Below, piece after piece: positions 11,095 through 21,839 of a DNA stretch of 64,000 nt. Numbering within the stretch: the stretch's first letter is position 1; each line of letters begins with the position of its first letter. Source of the DNA: Przewalskia tangutica (taxonomy: Eukaryota; Streptophyta; Magnoliopsida; Solanales; Solanaceae). The translations under genes and the position numbers were made by a program. Below the pieces are notes generated by a model. The model searched no databases. It saw nothing but the letters and a program-made list of their open reading frames with translations, and had not been told where the DNA came from. The DNA is taken from assembly GCA_029844215.1 (NCBI GenBank), contig CM056729.1:8928001-8992000 (forward strand), read 5' to 3'.

Positions 11095-11400
11095 AGAAAA
11101 TATGTTTTTATGACGCTGCAGTTTGAACCAATAAAAGATGAACTTGTAACATTCCGGCTATCGCTTAGACAATACACACATGCACTTACATATATTTAAT
11201 CATATACACTAACGGTGTAAAAGTGTGTGTTACCTTAACAATGTAGTTTTAATATGTAATAGTAGGTCGGTTTTCATAAAAATATTTACCTCCAATGACC
11301 TTTCAAGTGACATGATAGTATAAATATTATTTTTATGACGTTGCAGTTTGAAGTTTGAACTAATTAAAGATGGAACTTGTAAATCACCCGTGAAACCTCC
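11095..11400 (+). pseudogene. Decayed exon 2 edges of a (+) T2 RNase, copy 1
   Basis: Two tandem remnants about 230 bp apart match the R3 intron 1/exon 2 boundary. At 11,110 TTATGACGCTGCAG is followed by a run similar to the exon 2 start as far as CTTAGACAATACAC. At 11,337 TTATGACGTTGCAG is followed by a more altered version. Between them lies the same CATATACACTAACGGTGTAAA spacer as in R3 intron 1. The rest of exon 2 is missing. Copy 2 has them at about 45,370 and 45,603. Confidence 0.65.
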
Positions 11401-11433
11401 CGTTAAATCACCCGTGAAATCTCCCGTAAAACC

Positions 11434-11691
11434 TGAAAGAATTAATTCCTTGATTATTCTTATTATTAACGAAAGACATATATATATACAAGTTACAATA
11501 GAAGAATTTTATTCCTACTTTACATCTAAAACCTTATTCTATAAGGAGATTACAATACAATTATGGTAATATTATAATAGTAATTAAGGTAAAAGACTAA
11601 TTCTAATATATATCAAATATACACAGAACCGGAACGTTGTTCAATATCAAGGGCCGCGGGGGTGAGCTCATATTTCGGACACTGTTTAACA
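11434..11691 (-). mobile_element. Solo LTR of copia family A, copy 1
   Basis: A 258 bp LTR, TGAAAGAATTAATTCC to TGTTTAACA, with target duplication AAACC at 11,429-11,433 and 11,692-11,696. No internal region remains, consistent with LTR-LTR recombination. It splits a short coding-like KSPVKP repeat. The same insertion is in copy 2 (45,676-45,933), so it predates the duplication. Confidence 0.9.
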
Positions 11692-12054
11692 AAACCTTTT
11701 ATTAAACTTCCTGTTAAACCTTCCGTTTAAGATAACATAGCATGGCCCAACAAAATGACAAATTATCGAAAACCGGTCTTCTTTATTTTCAACAGAAAAC
11801 AACCGGTTCAACAAACTATTAGATCAAAGTTTAATTTTGACGTGAGGGCATTATCATGTAACTCAATATTATTTTAGAGCTTTCTTTCATCCATATTACA
11901 ATATGAATGGAAAAGGACCAAAAATGCGCCTAAACAATTGGAAATAGAATAAAATGGAAAGATGATCACTTTATTTTCTTCATTATTCAGTACACATCAC
12001 ACTCACAACTGAAACATTATTCATCTTTCTATTACTCGATAAACTTTATTCCAA

Positions 12055-12060
12055 AGCTTT
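12055..12060 (-). terminator. Polyadenylation signal of R2 copy 1
   Basis: AATAAA on the minus strand, about 15 nt beyond the R2 stop codon at 12,075. It is close to the stop, and another candidate lies about 90 nt further on. Confidence 0.35.
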
Positions 12061-12074
12061 ACATTGATATTAAA

Positions 12075-15000
12075 CTAAATTAGTTGACGAAGGATCTCCC
12101 ATATGCTATTAGGTCGAAGCTTTTCTCCGCTCATTGAAGAGTCTGAAAAAAAAAATCATCATTAGATTAGTTTAATATTTTTTACATTGAGATTATTTTT
12201 TATTTTTTGCCTGAGCAGAAGTTCGAACCCAGAATTTCGGAGTATTAAGCGAAGGGAAAAAATTAAATATTTTAAATTTGATGGGCAAAAATTAAAGACC
12301 ACCCCGAAATAAGGCAATTCGTGAGAATTCCCCATAAAAAAAATGGCTACTACTTTTTAATCTTACTGTAGCAAGTTATATTGTACTGTTTTTTTTAGGT
12401 TATTGATATAATTTATTATGAGTCGATAATAAACTCTTTTCTATTCGTCCTTTAGGTAACGTGATAATATATTTAAAAAATTACATTGTCAGTATGTAGA
12501 ATTCAAACCTTTTCTTTCTTATTAGCATTTGTAAAACACTTCGGTAAATAGATTGTGAAAAGAGATTATATTTAAGTTATGTATACTTTTTAAAAAAAAT
12601 ATATTATATAGGGATAAGGGAAGGAGAAATGGGGAGGGGATTATAATGTGGGGATTCAAACTCTCACCAACATGATTAAAATTCAAATAGTCAACCAACT
12701 GAGTTATTAGATCTCAGTTATATATGTAATAATTTTTCTTGGTTGAAAGCTTCTCATTAATGCAATATTTATAGGTGTTTTACAAGTTACAAACCTAATT
12801 TAGGAAGGATCTCTACTTTACCTAATTACACTAGAATAATAATTACAGAATATATGGATAATATTAATATATTCTCTATCACACCCTCGAGCAGAGTGAG
12901 GAGGCGAGACTGGATCTGAAGTCAATGACCAGTTGTAGAGGAAGTCTTTTAGTAAATATATTTGCGTACTGATAGGAAGAAGGAACATGTAACACCCGAA
13001 CATGGACCATGTCAACCTTCCCACGAACAAAATGAATATCCATCTCAATATGTTTGGTTCGCTGATGCTGAACCGGGTTATGAGACAAGTAAACAACAGA
13101 GATGTTATCACAGTAGACAAGATATGCCTTACGTAAGAGACAATGAAGCTCTAGAAGGAGGTTTTCGAGCCAACAAATTTCAGCAACAATGTTCGCAATG
13201 CCTCTATATTATGCTTTTGCACTCGAACGGAAAAGTGTGGCTTTCCATTTTGCAGACCATGAGATGAGGTTATCACCCAAAATACACAATAGTCGAAAGT
13301 AGATCGACGTGTGTCTGGACAGCTGGCCCAATCGGCGTCTGTATAATATATCAGCCTGATCAGTACAGATGGATAAAAATATTAATATATAGTCAAGAGT
13401 ACGATTAACGTACCGGATGATACGTTTAAGAGTGGTAAAGTGAGGCTCCATGGGAGCATGCATGAATAAACACACCTGCTGAACGACATAAGCAATATTG
13501 GGGCTAGTGAAGGTAAGATACTGAAGTGCACCAGCAAGACTCCTATAAAAAGAAAGATCGAGCACCGCATCCCCGTCATCGACACAGAGTTTCAATTTCG
13601 AGTCGAAGTGGGCATGATTTTGCAGTTTGTCATTTTAGCCCTGTTACAATTTCTTCAGCATACTTACACTGACACAGGAACATTGTATTTTTGGTTCTGA
13701 TCACTGAAATCCCTAAAAAATAACTCAACTTACCCAAGTCTGTCATAACAAATTCAGATTTGAGCAGGGTAATGATCTCATTTTCAACACATTAGATGAG
13801 GCAGTCAAAAACAATATCATCCACATATAGCAAAAGGTATGCAATAGCATTACCTCGATGAAAAATGAAAAGAGAATTATCACTTTTGTTGCAAACAAAT
13901 CCGATATACATGATGTAAGTGGCAAAACGCTCGTACCAAGCCATGGGGGCATGTTTCAAGCCATATAGTGACTTTCGAAGACGACAGACATACTGAGGAT
14001 CCTCTGAATGCACAAAGCCAGGCGTTTGCATATATACAGTTTCTTTCAAATCACCATGTAAGAACCCATTTTTCACATCAAGTTGATGAATCGACCAGTT
14101 CTTTTTCATAGATATGCTCAAAACATTGCGAATGGTGACTAGTTTGACCATTGGACTGAAGGTTTTACCACAATCAACTCCCTCTTGTTGCCCCGTGTCA
14201 TTTGCCACAAGTCTCGCCTTACGACATTCAAAGCACCATTATCTTTGAATTTGTGACAATATAGTCACATGCAACTAATTAAATTTCTACGCATGACCGC
14301 ATTCCAATTCAGTTCAAGCATGGATAATTTTGGGTTTTTAGGTATAGGTGGGGCAGTGTAGTTGACAGGGGTTATGGGATCGTTGGGGCGGCGATGTGTT
14401 GACGGCACCGGGATGTCGACGGATTGGGGAAGTGAGGCGGGTGGTCAACGGACACGAGGTCGTGGATCGGATCAATAGGTAGGGGTGTTCGACGACTTGA
14501 GCGATGACGACGGGACAAAATATTAGCATTGTGTATGGTGTTTTGTAGGAGAGAGAAAGTGTCCAAATCATTAAGGAAGTCGTAATTAGTGACTTGAAAT
14601 TGTTGGACGTTTGCAAACGGGAAAATGTTTTCCTTGAATATGACATGATGAAAAACTAGGATTTTATGTGTTGACAAATCATAACATAAGTACCCCATAT
14701 GGTTCGACGGGAAACCTAAGAAGACGCAAAGAGAGGTGCGAAGTGCTAATTTGTGAAGGCCATTGGATGCAAGATTCGGGTAGCATAGACAACCGAAAAT
14801 TCGAAGGTGATCATATGAAGGGATCCGACGAAGTAGAATTTCGATAGGGGTTTTATTTTGAAGGGTACAAATAGGTAAAATATTAAGAAGGTATTCTACC
14901 ATTTTTAACGCGTATACCCAAAAGGGAGGGGAAAGAGAAACATAAAATAGTATTGTATGGATCATATTGTTAATAGTGCGGAGTATTCATTCGGCTTTAC

Positions 15001-18000
15001 CATTTTGAGGTGAGGTATGGGGCATGAGAATCGAAATACAATGTCATTATCCACACAAAATTTATGAAAAGGAGAATTGTTAAACTCACGACCATTGCCA
15101 TATTGAAATGATTTCATGTTCTTTTCAAACTGTGTGATTTACATTTTCAAAATTTAAGAAACGTGGAGTAAACTTGAGACATATATTTGAGCGGATAGAC
15201 CCAAAAAAGTGAGAGAAGTCATATAATAATAATAATATTTATGACCCAGTTCGCTAGTAATGGAAGACGTTCATAAATTCGCCTGAATGATGTCAAAAGG
15301 AGAAAAAGTAACACTTAAAGATGGCGTAAATGGAGCGGAGATAGGTAGGTCTGATGTTGTTGGTCCATGTAGCGGGGGCCTGATGGTAGGCCCAAGAGTC
15401 CCGGCTGTTGGCGTTGCCGAGTGAATTGGGCATGGGTTGTCGGATACGGACATGGTGGTGAGGCCTAAGTCTCGGGGCTATGGGCTACGGTCATATGCCA
15501 TGGTGTTGGGTTGGGCTACTAAGATGGGTGTTGGGTCGGTCGTGACTGTCCATTGGACCTAGAATTACCACCATGACCCTTTCCTCGGCCGCTACCTCAA
15601 TTCCCGCAGCCACGGTTGTTCCGCCTCCCCAGCTACCACGTTGAGGGTGCTGGTCTGTGTTGTGTTGTGGACCGGCGGGTGTGGTAGCGGTTGGCGGTAC
15701 ATCAACTGCCAATGCTTGTTGATTGTGTTCATCCTATTTGGATCGTCTAGTCTCTTCCAACAACAATTGTGACTAGGCTTTGTTGAAGCTAGGCAGTGGA
15801 TCCACTTATTGGATCATCATCACATGTGTGTCGTACTCACCCTTCGGCAAACTATTGATGACTTATAAAATCATCTTTGTTTCTGAAATTGGAGTGCCAA
15901 TATTAGATAATTAATCAGCAACCAATTTTAGTTATTTACAATAGTCTGACATGTTTGCAAAGTGTTCAAGACGGGTGTTGTTAAATTGTTCTTCCAAATA
16001 GACGACGCGTGTATGTTTGTTGTCTTGAAAGATTTTCTCTAGCCGTGCCCATAATTCGTGAGCCGTAGCACATGTCTTCATAATAGTATGAAGTAAATCC
16101 TTGGAGATTGTGCCATATATCCATTGTTTAATAATTGCATCTAGTCGCTTCCACGTCGGGTTGTCGACGTTGGGTGGACGAGGTGTGGTCACATCGATAT
16201 GATCAAGGACGTTGTATGAACAAACATGTATGTGAAATAATTTAACTAACGATGAGTATTGTTCATCTCTTAATCAAGAACCAAAGGGATAAAGTTCTTG
16301 ATATTTGTTACGGCGAAGGCCGGATGAAAGGAGTTAGGAGAGGAGGATGTGTGACGTCGGGGTTGGAGGAAGAACCCTCGGGAGATTCGTGAGTAGCCAT
16401 AAGGGGGCAGATTTCGGTGGTTAGGGGGGAGGATTGTCGCCACCGGAAGTCAAAAAAAGGGGGGGGGGGGCCAACAAGAGTGGTAAGAAGGGTGTTTAGG
16501 GTTTGACTCTTGATATCATGTAAAATTGTGTAATTCTCTTGCGTTGAAGGCTTCTCATTAATGTAATATTTATAGATGTTTACAAGTTACAAACTTAATT
16601 GAAAAATGATCTCTGCTTTACCTAATTACACTAAAATAATAATTACAGAATATATGAAAGAATATTAATATATTCTTCGTCAATATACCTGACTGACTGT
16701 AAATGTGATAGCAAATTAGGTACGACTTTTAATAGACTACTAACTAATTTCTTTGATTTTATTTTACTATATCAATGGGTATAACTTAAACTCGAAAAGA
16801 GCACGTACCTGCAGAGATGAAAGCTCCAGTAGGACGTGAAGGACGAGGAACAATAATGTTTTCAACAAGACAACGTTGGGTAGTGACAGAAGATCGACAA
16901 CTCACAATATTTTTTGGATCCTTTTGATCATAGCAAAATGTAACTTGATCCAAGTATGCATGAGTTGAATTTATGTTTTTGCAAGTGAAGGACAATTCTT
17001 GGTTGTTTGAAACTTTCTTGAATGAGTTCAAGATTTCACCATTGTTGTAAGTAGCAGAGTCACAAGGGACAATTCCATCTGAATTTATTAAGTGATGTTG
17101 TAATAAATCTCCAATTCCAGCAGCCAATCTATCAGCTCTGTTGAAATATTGTGTTGGACCTTTGAAGATTTTTATAATGCATGTTCCATATGTATTCCAA
17201 GCTTCCTTCCACATGTCTATGGGTTTTTGTTTAGTGAGAGATGGCCAAAAATTGTTGAGTTTAGTAACCGTTGTGGTATCAAGCTGTGACACACAAAATT
17301 GGAGTTACCTTGTTAGCATCGGTCGAGTCAGGAATTTCATCAAAATATATATATATATATATATATACTAGTAAAAAATACGATATTATGACTTATTCGC
17401 TTTTGATACCAGCATTTTTATAATGCTTTAAATTTTTTCTGACCGGGTCTGACATTTTCTCTTGGTTTGCTCTTGCTTTGTTTTTGTTGTTGCTTTGCTT
17501 GTGTTTATGATCTGTCTTGAACCGAGGGTCTCTCGGAAACAACCGCTCTACCCAATGCATGGCCGTAATTTTGGTCTAGGGATCCCTGAAGCTTCAGTGT
17601 TTAGGAGTCCGGGAAGTCGACTGAGGACTCTATTGTAATATCATGAATATTACTAGTAGTATACTAGGAAAAACTTAAATTTGAGGAGGAGCCTGGCCCC
17701 CCGGCTACATGGTGGCTCCGCCTCTGGCTTTACCTACCAAGGTAGAGGTATGGTCTGCGTACACTCTACCCTCCCCAGACCCCACGTTGTGAGATTTTAT
17801 TGGGTATGTTGTTGTTGTTGTTGTTTTGTTGTAGTAAAAAAAATAAGAATTATCGACGGACAAATTTTGTAACTAAATAGCAAAATTCATCGATAATCTT
17901 ATTTAGCAATAAAATTAGTGATGAATTATAAAAAATTCTATTAGCTACAAGTCATAGATTAGCGAATGAGTTCATAGGTAATGCAGTTTTTCCCGTAGTA

Positions 18001-18898
18001 CTATATACGTAAATGAAATTCACCTATATATAAAGTATAATTTTCAGGAGAAGGTGGTATATTAGCTGAACCCTTTAGTAAATGTGTAGGCGTCATGAAT
18101 GCTAGTTAGTATTGTTGAAGATATAATTAGATAAATTAAATAAGAGTGTATTCTCACTAATTAACAACTTAAGTTTAAAATGATAAGAGTCAAAATTTGA
18201 ATCTCACGGCCAAACATTATAAAAATGATGTATTCTCTCTGATACTTGAATCTTTTATGAGATAGTCACAAACAATCCACATATGTAAGCGAGTAAACAT
18301 ATCATAGTAATAACAACACTTTCTATGGTTTTAGTTCTCATAGACTTTACACGAATATGTAAAACTCAACATGTGTTAAAACATAAGAGAACATAATTAC
18401 CAGAATCTGAAATTAAATTATTAGTAGATCAGCATGCCAAGTATTTCTATTAAATATTTAAGTTTGAGATCGGTCTCCCATCAAGTGTCTGCTACTCACG
18501 TATAGGGCGAAAGACTTAGGGAATTTTTTCCATATCCAGAGTTCAAAAGCCGAAGATCAAAGAAAAGAAATTAAAGAATAAGAAAATGATTGAACATTTA
18601 ATTAAGTAGATAACTTGTTGTTAATTATACAAAGACATACCACTTTTTCCCAATCACGTTTGTCTGTATCTTTGCATCCTTGGAGAATTTTTCCATTGGA
18701 ATCTGTTCCCCAAAAACCATCCAAAGTGAACTTCAAAGGAGGAATTGTATCGCATTTCACTTTGGGTTTGGGATCTTTATTACAGTAAGTTTGTGGCCAT
18801 CTAAGAACAAATTGTATTTGCTCTACATTTTGTGAACAAACAGAAATAAAAAATAGTGTGAGAGTGAGAAGTAAGAGAGAAAGGTTTTTCATCTTCAT
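12075..18898 (-). CDS. R2 copy 1: T2 RNase-like protein without catalytic residues
   Basis: Three exons on the minus strand: 18,898-18,641, 17,283-16,809 and 12,142-12,075. All junctions are GT..AG, phases agree (0, then 1), and the joined frame is open for 266 codons. Signal peptide at residues 1-22 (LLLLTLTLFFISVCS), then FVLRWPQTYC, the T2 family opening. The first catalytic motif, normally FTLHGLWP, reads FTLDGFWG. The second, normally HEWxKHGTC, reads EAWNTYGTC. Both histidines, Glu and Lys are gone, while cysteines and an NST glycosylation site remain. Predicted secreted, non-hydrolytic RNase-fold protein; comparable inactive T2 proteins are known (e.g. CalsepRRP of bindweed). Copia B sits in intron 2. 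It is divergent to R3. Expression is unproven. Confidence 0.85.
12181..12340 (-). mobile_element. Right arm of a foldback element, copy 1 (left arm deleted)
   Basis: Matches the right arm of the complete foldback element in copy 2 (46,612-47,055), including GCAGAAGTTCGAACCCAGAA and AAAGACCACCCCGAAATAAGG. The left arm and loop (about 450 bp) are missing here, lost after the duplication. Lies in R2 intron 2. Confidence 0.65.
12600..12719 (-). mobile_element. tRNA-derived SINE next to copia B, copy 1
   Basis: On the minus strand it reads AACTCAGTTGGTTGACTA (A-box-like) and then GAGAGTTTGAATCCCCAC (B-box-like), ending in a GGGGAGGG region. Copia B inserted at its 5' edge (target ATATA at 12,720). 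Present at the same place in copy 2 (about 47,340-47,454). Confidence 0.6.
12820..14965 (-). pseudogene. copia B pol remnant, copy 1
   Basis: Domains in order on the minus strand: integrase end (SPPFWVYALKMVEYLLNILP, 14,372-14,965), reverse transcriptase (FSPMVKLVTIRNVLS, SIHQLDVKNGFLHGDLKETV, YLLLYVDDIVF with the YVDD catalytic box; 13,792-14,208), and RNase H with tail (SLAGALQYLTFTSPNIAY at about 13,540, KHIEMDIHFVRGKV at about 13,040). Several frameshifts separate the pieces, so no polyprotein can be made. Confidence 0.85.
15270..16200 (-). pseudogene. copia B gag and protease-region remnant, copy 1
   Basis: The minus-strand frame at 15,932-16,192 contains WKRLDAIIKQWIYGTIS and HELWARLEKIFQDNKHTR, a copia Gag (UBN2) core. 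Below 15,720 a Gly/Pro-rich stretch and a broken frame cover the region where the zinc knuckle and protease would lie; neither motif could be recognised. Confidence 0.75.
16690..16808 (-). other. R2 intron 2 start, copy 1
   Basis: The donor CAG|GTACGTGC lies at 16,801-16,811 on the minus strand. A stop would follow soon if the intron were read through. Confidence 0.6.
17480..17830 (+). mobile_element. SINE split by a nested MITE, copy 1
   Basis: The SINE starts with a T-rich lead and CTTGAACCGAGGGTCTCTCGG, is interrupted at 17,553 by a hAT-type MITE, and resumes at 17,727 with TACCTACCAAGGTAGAGG, GGTCTGCGTACACTCTACCC, ending in (GTT)n. It lies in R2 intron 1, opposite strand. Copy 2 holds the same at about 52,225-52,600. 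I recall this family as Au-type. Confidence 0.75.
17553..17726. mobile_element. hAT-type MITE nested in the SINE, copy 1
   Basis: Best seen in copy 2 (52,310-52,495). The right end GGCTCCGCCTCTG is intact here and the left end is altered. Target duplication GCTCTACC (17,545-17,552) and GCTTTACC (17,727-17,734), 7 of 8 bases. Confidence 0.7.
17873..18640 (-). other. R2 intron 1, copy 1, no gene seen
   Basis: AT-rich intron sequence between R2 exons 1 and 2, beside the nested SINE/MITE. The donor is GTG|GTATGT at 18,640. Copy 2 has about 40 bp more near 52,965-53,000. Nothing coding was seen. Confidence 0.6.
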
Positions 18899-18949
18899 AT
18901 ATTGTTTGCAGATAGCATGAGAAAAAACTTGTTATGAACCACATGATGG

Positions 18950-18957
18950 CTTATAAG
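18950..18957 (-). promoter_or_regulatory. TATA-like site of R2 copy 1
   Basis: CTTATAAG sits about 52 nt upstream of the start codon at 18,898. Copy 2 reads CTTACAAG here. It takes roughly the position of the TATA box that copy 1 has lost. Confidence 0.35.
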
Positions 18958-19602
18958 GTCCTTTGTCTATTTTAAAATTTGCCAACCCCAAAAGAATATG
19001 GGCTTGATCTCCGGCTATTTGTAGCTATTTTTCTATAATTATTTATTCTTAAAGTCTAGTTGGTAAGGCCACACTATCCCACACTTCACTTATGGAATTA
19101 TACGGAGTATGTTATTGTTAAATTGATAAGGAAATCATCTTTGGTGAAATGGTAACTTGTAAAAATAAACTCTTCTAGAAATTTGAGGCTAAATTATGTG
19201 CAGTATATATAATACGGTCCAGCCCTTCCTGGATCTCACACTTAATGGGAGTTGTGAACAAGGGCGGAGCCAGCCTTAAAGCTACGGGCTCGGCAGGACA
19301 TAGAAATTTGATTCTAATATCGTGTATTTATTTTGAATTTTTTATTTTAATATTTATAAATAATCTATTCAAATTCAGTTAGGAAAAATAATTCATATAA
19401 TTATTCAATCTTGATTCATGAAAAAGAATCAGACTTACACATAAGAATTTGAATACATAATGAAATATATAAAATTTCAAGCAATCAAAATTATGTTCAC
19501 GAGTTTTGGAAATGGATTTTTTGTTCAAGTAGGGTGCTTCACCTTCTATTTAATCATACGCGATGGTAAATCTAAATTAACCTGACCAATAAACTTTTAA
19601 AT

Positions 19603-19790
19603 TAGGGGTGAGCACGAGTATAGGGTATCCAGATACCCTACCGGAACCGATACTAACGGGTAGGTTCCGAATAGATATATTAGAATAACGGGTAGGTTTC
19701 GGGTAGTAAAATTAAAAACCGATAAATGTCGGGTTCGATTCCGGTTCCGAAAAATAGAGACCGGGTACCCGGAACCCAACACTCTGATAA
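19603..19790. mobile_element. GC-rich hAT-like fragment, copy 1
   Basis: Starts TTAGGGGTGAGCACGAG and is rich in GGGTA/ACCCG words, like the next element. The right terminus is unclear. Copy 2 (about 54,463-54,570) has a shorter version with a SINE inserted at its end. Confidence 0.5.
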
Positions 19791-20074
19791 CTTTTTCTTC
19801 TTATGTATTGTTGTCTATTTTGAAATTATCAACAACGATCTTAAGGTGGACATAATAAGACTACATAGACATACCTAATCAAGACACAAAACATAACACT
19901 TTATTTGTTTTTCTTTAAACATTAACGTTCATTTAACAACAGTATCTCCAAGCTAACAGACCAACATGCCGAGATATTAGACATAATAGAGATATTAGTG
20001 TTTAATCAGCGATACAATATCTTATGAATCATAAAAGGAAACTGAAATGAACTTGAGTTTACCTTCTCCGGAAG

Positions 20075-20224
20075 GGGTGAGCACGGGTACCCGGGAATCT
20101 ATCCGGAACTGCAGGGTCCGGGTAATGATTGTTATGGGTAGGTTCCGGATAGTAAATTTGTGAACCTGCTTTTCTGGTAGGTCCTAGTTCAAAATGGTAG
20201 AGGCATCTTAACTGTTCATCCCTA
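20075..20224. mobile_element. Short MITE upstream of R3, copy 1
   Basis: Starts AGGGGTGAGCACGGGTACCC and ends TTCATCCCTAC. The copy 2 version (55,015-55,169) ends GCATCACCCCTAC, which pairs with the start as a short terminal inverted repeat. No coding capacity. Confidence 0.6.
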
Positions 20225-20581
20225 CTTTTAGAATAACAAACAAACAACAACAATACAACAACACTTCAGTAAGTTAGTGTCGGCTACGTGAATCCATATT
20301 TCTTTATTTAAAAGTCATTTCATATCATCATCTTACTATATTAGTATGGCTACATGAATTCATATTTCTTTATTTAAGAGTCAATTTCATATCACATCGT
20401 ACTATCTTAGGATGACTCATCATGAATTGACAAGTTTACTCTGGCTACCAGCTTATCGTAAGTCCGCCACCCTCCTCCTTTATTGGAATTGTGACCGACC
20501 ATGTGAGGGAGTTAAATTCATAATATTGAATGGTTAGTAAAAAGGAGAAGAAAAAAAAAAGAGAAAGAGCTAGAGAACCCC

Positions 20582-20589
20582 TATAAATA
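20582..20589 (+). promoter_or_regulatory. TATA box of R3 copy 1
   Basis: TATAAATA 43 nt upstream of the ATG at 20,632, giving a predicted 5' UTR of about 20 nt. Identical box in copy 2, where two extra bases (CT) follow. Confidence 0.7.
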
Positions 20590-21839
20590 TTCTCACTCCA
20601 TTGCTTCAATCAATCTCCACACACATATAATATGAAGAAACTTCTCTTCTTTCTTCTCATTTTGCTACTTGTAACAATTTCTGTTCACTCCCAGAAAACT
20701 CCTCCCCCACCAATCTTGAAGTTTGTGCTTCAATGGCCACCAACTTTCTGTCTAATACTAATTAATTTTGATAAACAAAAATGGGGCAGGTGTCAAGAAC
20801 CGATTCGTCAGTGTGAATTCACACTCCATGGCCTTTGGCCAGCAGATGCACAAGGATACAGCATTAAATGTGACGGGAAACCCAAATTGGAATAAACTGG
20901 TACGTCTCTATAACAAGTATCACATATAATAACATTTCCATTATAAGGAATCCATTCTTTTATGTGATGGTATATTATAGGTTCTCTATAACAACATTTT
21001 GTTATATCACCTAAAAAATATTCAGATAAATGACGTTGTTAGGGTTTTTTTTGGGCTCGTGCGAGATGTGCTACTGCACAGGGCCCCTGAAAAATGAAAA
21101 AATTTAGAGGCCCTTTTTTCATTTTTTTTATTAAGTAATATTAGACAGAATTTACTTTAAAGATTCATAATTCGCAATTCCAGTGGTGCACGCATGTGGA
21201 GGCCTAAATTCAGATTATTGAAATCGTATATATATTAAAGGTTCATTTTTACAAATTAGAATAGGGCCCCAAAATGTTTAAGACGACCCTGAACGTTGTT
21301 ATAAAAAAAATACGTACACACACTCTTATCTTTCACTCGAGAATCTTACTCTTTATGCACCAACAATAATATATATATAAAAAAAGGTATTTACATAATA
21401 TCGTTATGCATAAGATAGTCACATGCTAGTAAAAAAGGGAAAATTCAGACAATATTCATACTAACCTTTCACTCATGAGAGTTTATTTTATGTACTAACG
21501 ATATAAAAAAGACTATTTATATAATCTGGTCACATATAGGAGTACATAGTAAGATTACATATAAATTCTATAATAAGGGATTACTTGCTGTAAACACCTA
21601 TTTTTAACGAACCTGACTACCTGAGTTTTACACCATTTTTAGCACTTTAATGACATATCTTTAGGTCACATTTTTTACATTTTGGCTTTTATCTCCTTTT
21701 TAATAGGTTTTATTTGGGGAAAAAATAAAAACTGCAAAAATAGTCTCATTTTAGATATAAAGTTTTATTTTCACTTGAAAAGAAAGAAAATTTACAAAGA
21801 AAAAATTGTGTTCTCTTTTAATCTTAAGGTATATTCTTT

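Larger units (their letters stand above)
12725..16682 (-). mobile_element. Ty1/copia element B in R2 intron 2, copy 1
   Basis: LTRs 12,725-12,883 (159 bp) and 16,519-16,682 (164 bp) with target duplication ATATA (12,720-12,724 and 16,683-16,687). The primer-binding-like TGATATCAAGAGTC on the minus strand abuts the right LTR. Total 3,958 bp. It inserted on the same strand as R2, inside its second intron, and therefore enlarges that intron rather than breaking an exon. Short LTRs and heavily broken frames point to an old, inactive insertion. The same insertion is in copy 2. Confidence 0.92.
18960..20580. promoter_or_regulatory. Shared upstream region of R2 (-) and R3 (+), copy 1
   Basis: The start codons of R2 (18,898) and R3 (20,632) face away from each other, so this 1.7 kb is the only upstream sequence for both genes. 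It contains a GGGCGGAGCCAGCC-type repeat from about 19,262 and two hAT-like GC-rich pieces (19,603-19,790 and 20,075-20,224). Sequence next to R3 (about 20,460-20,581) is closely kept in copy 2 and includes a purine-rich stretch before the TATA box. No specific factor sites are claimed. Confidence 0.5.
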
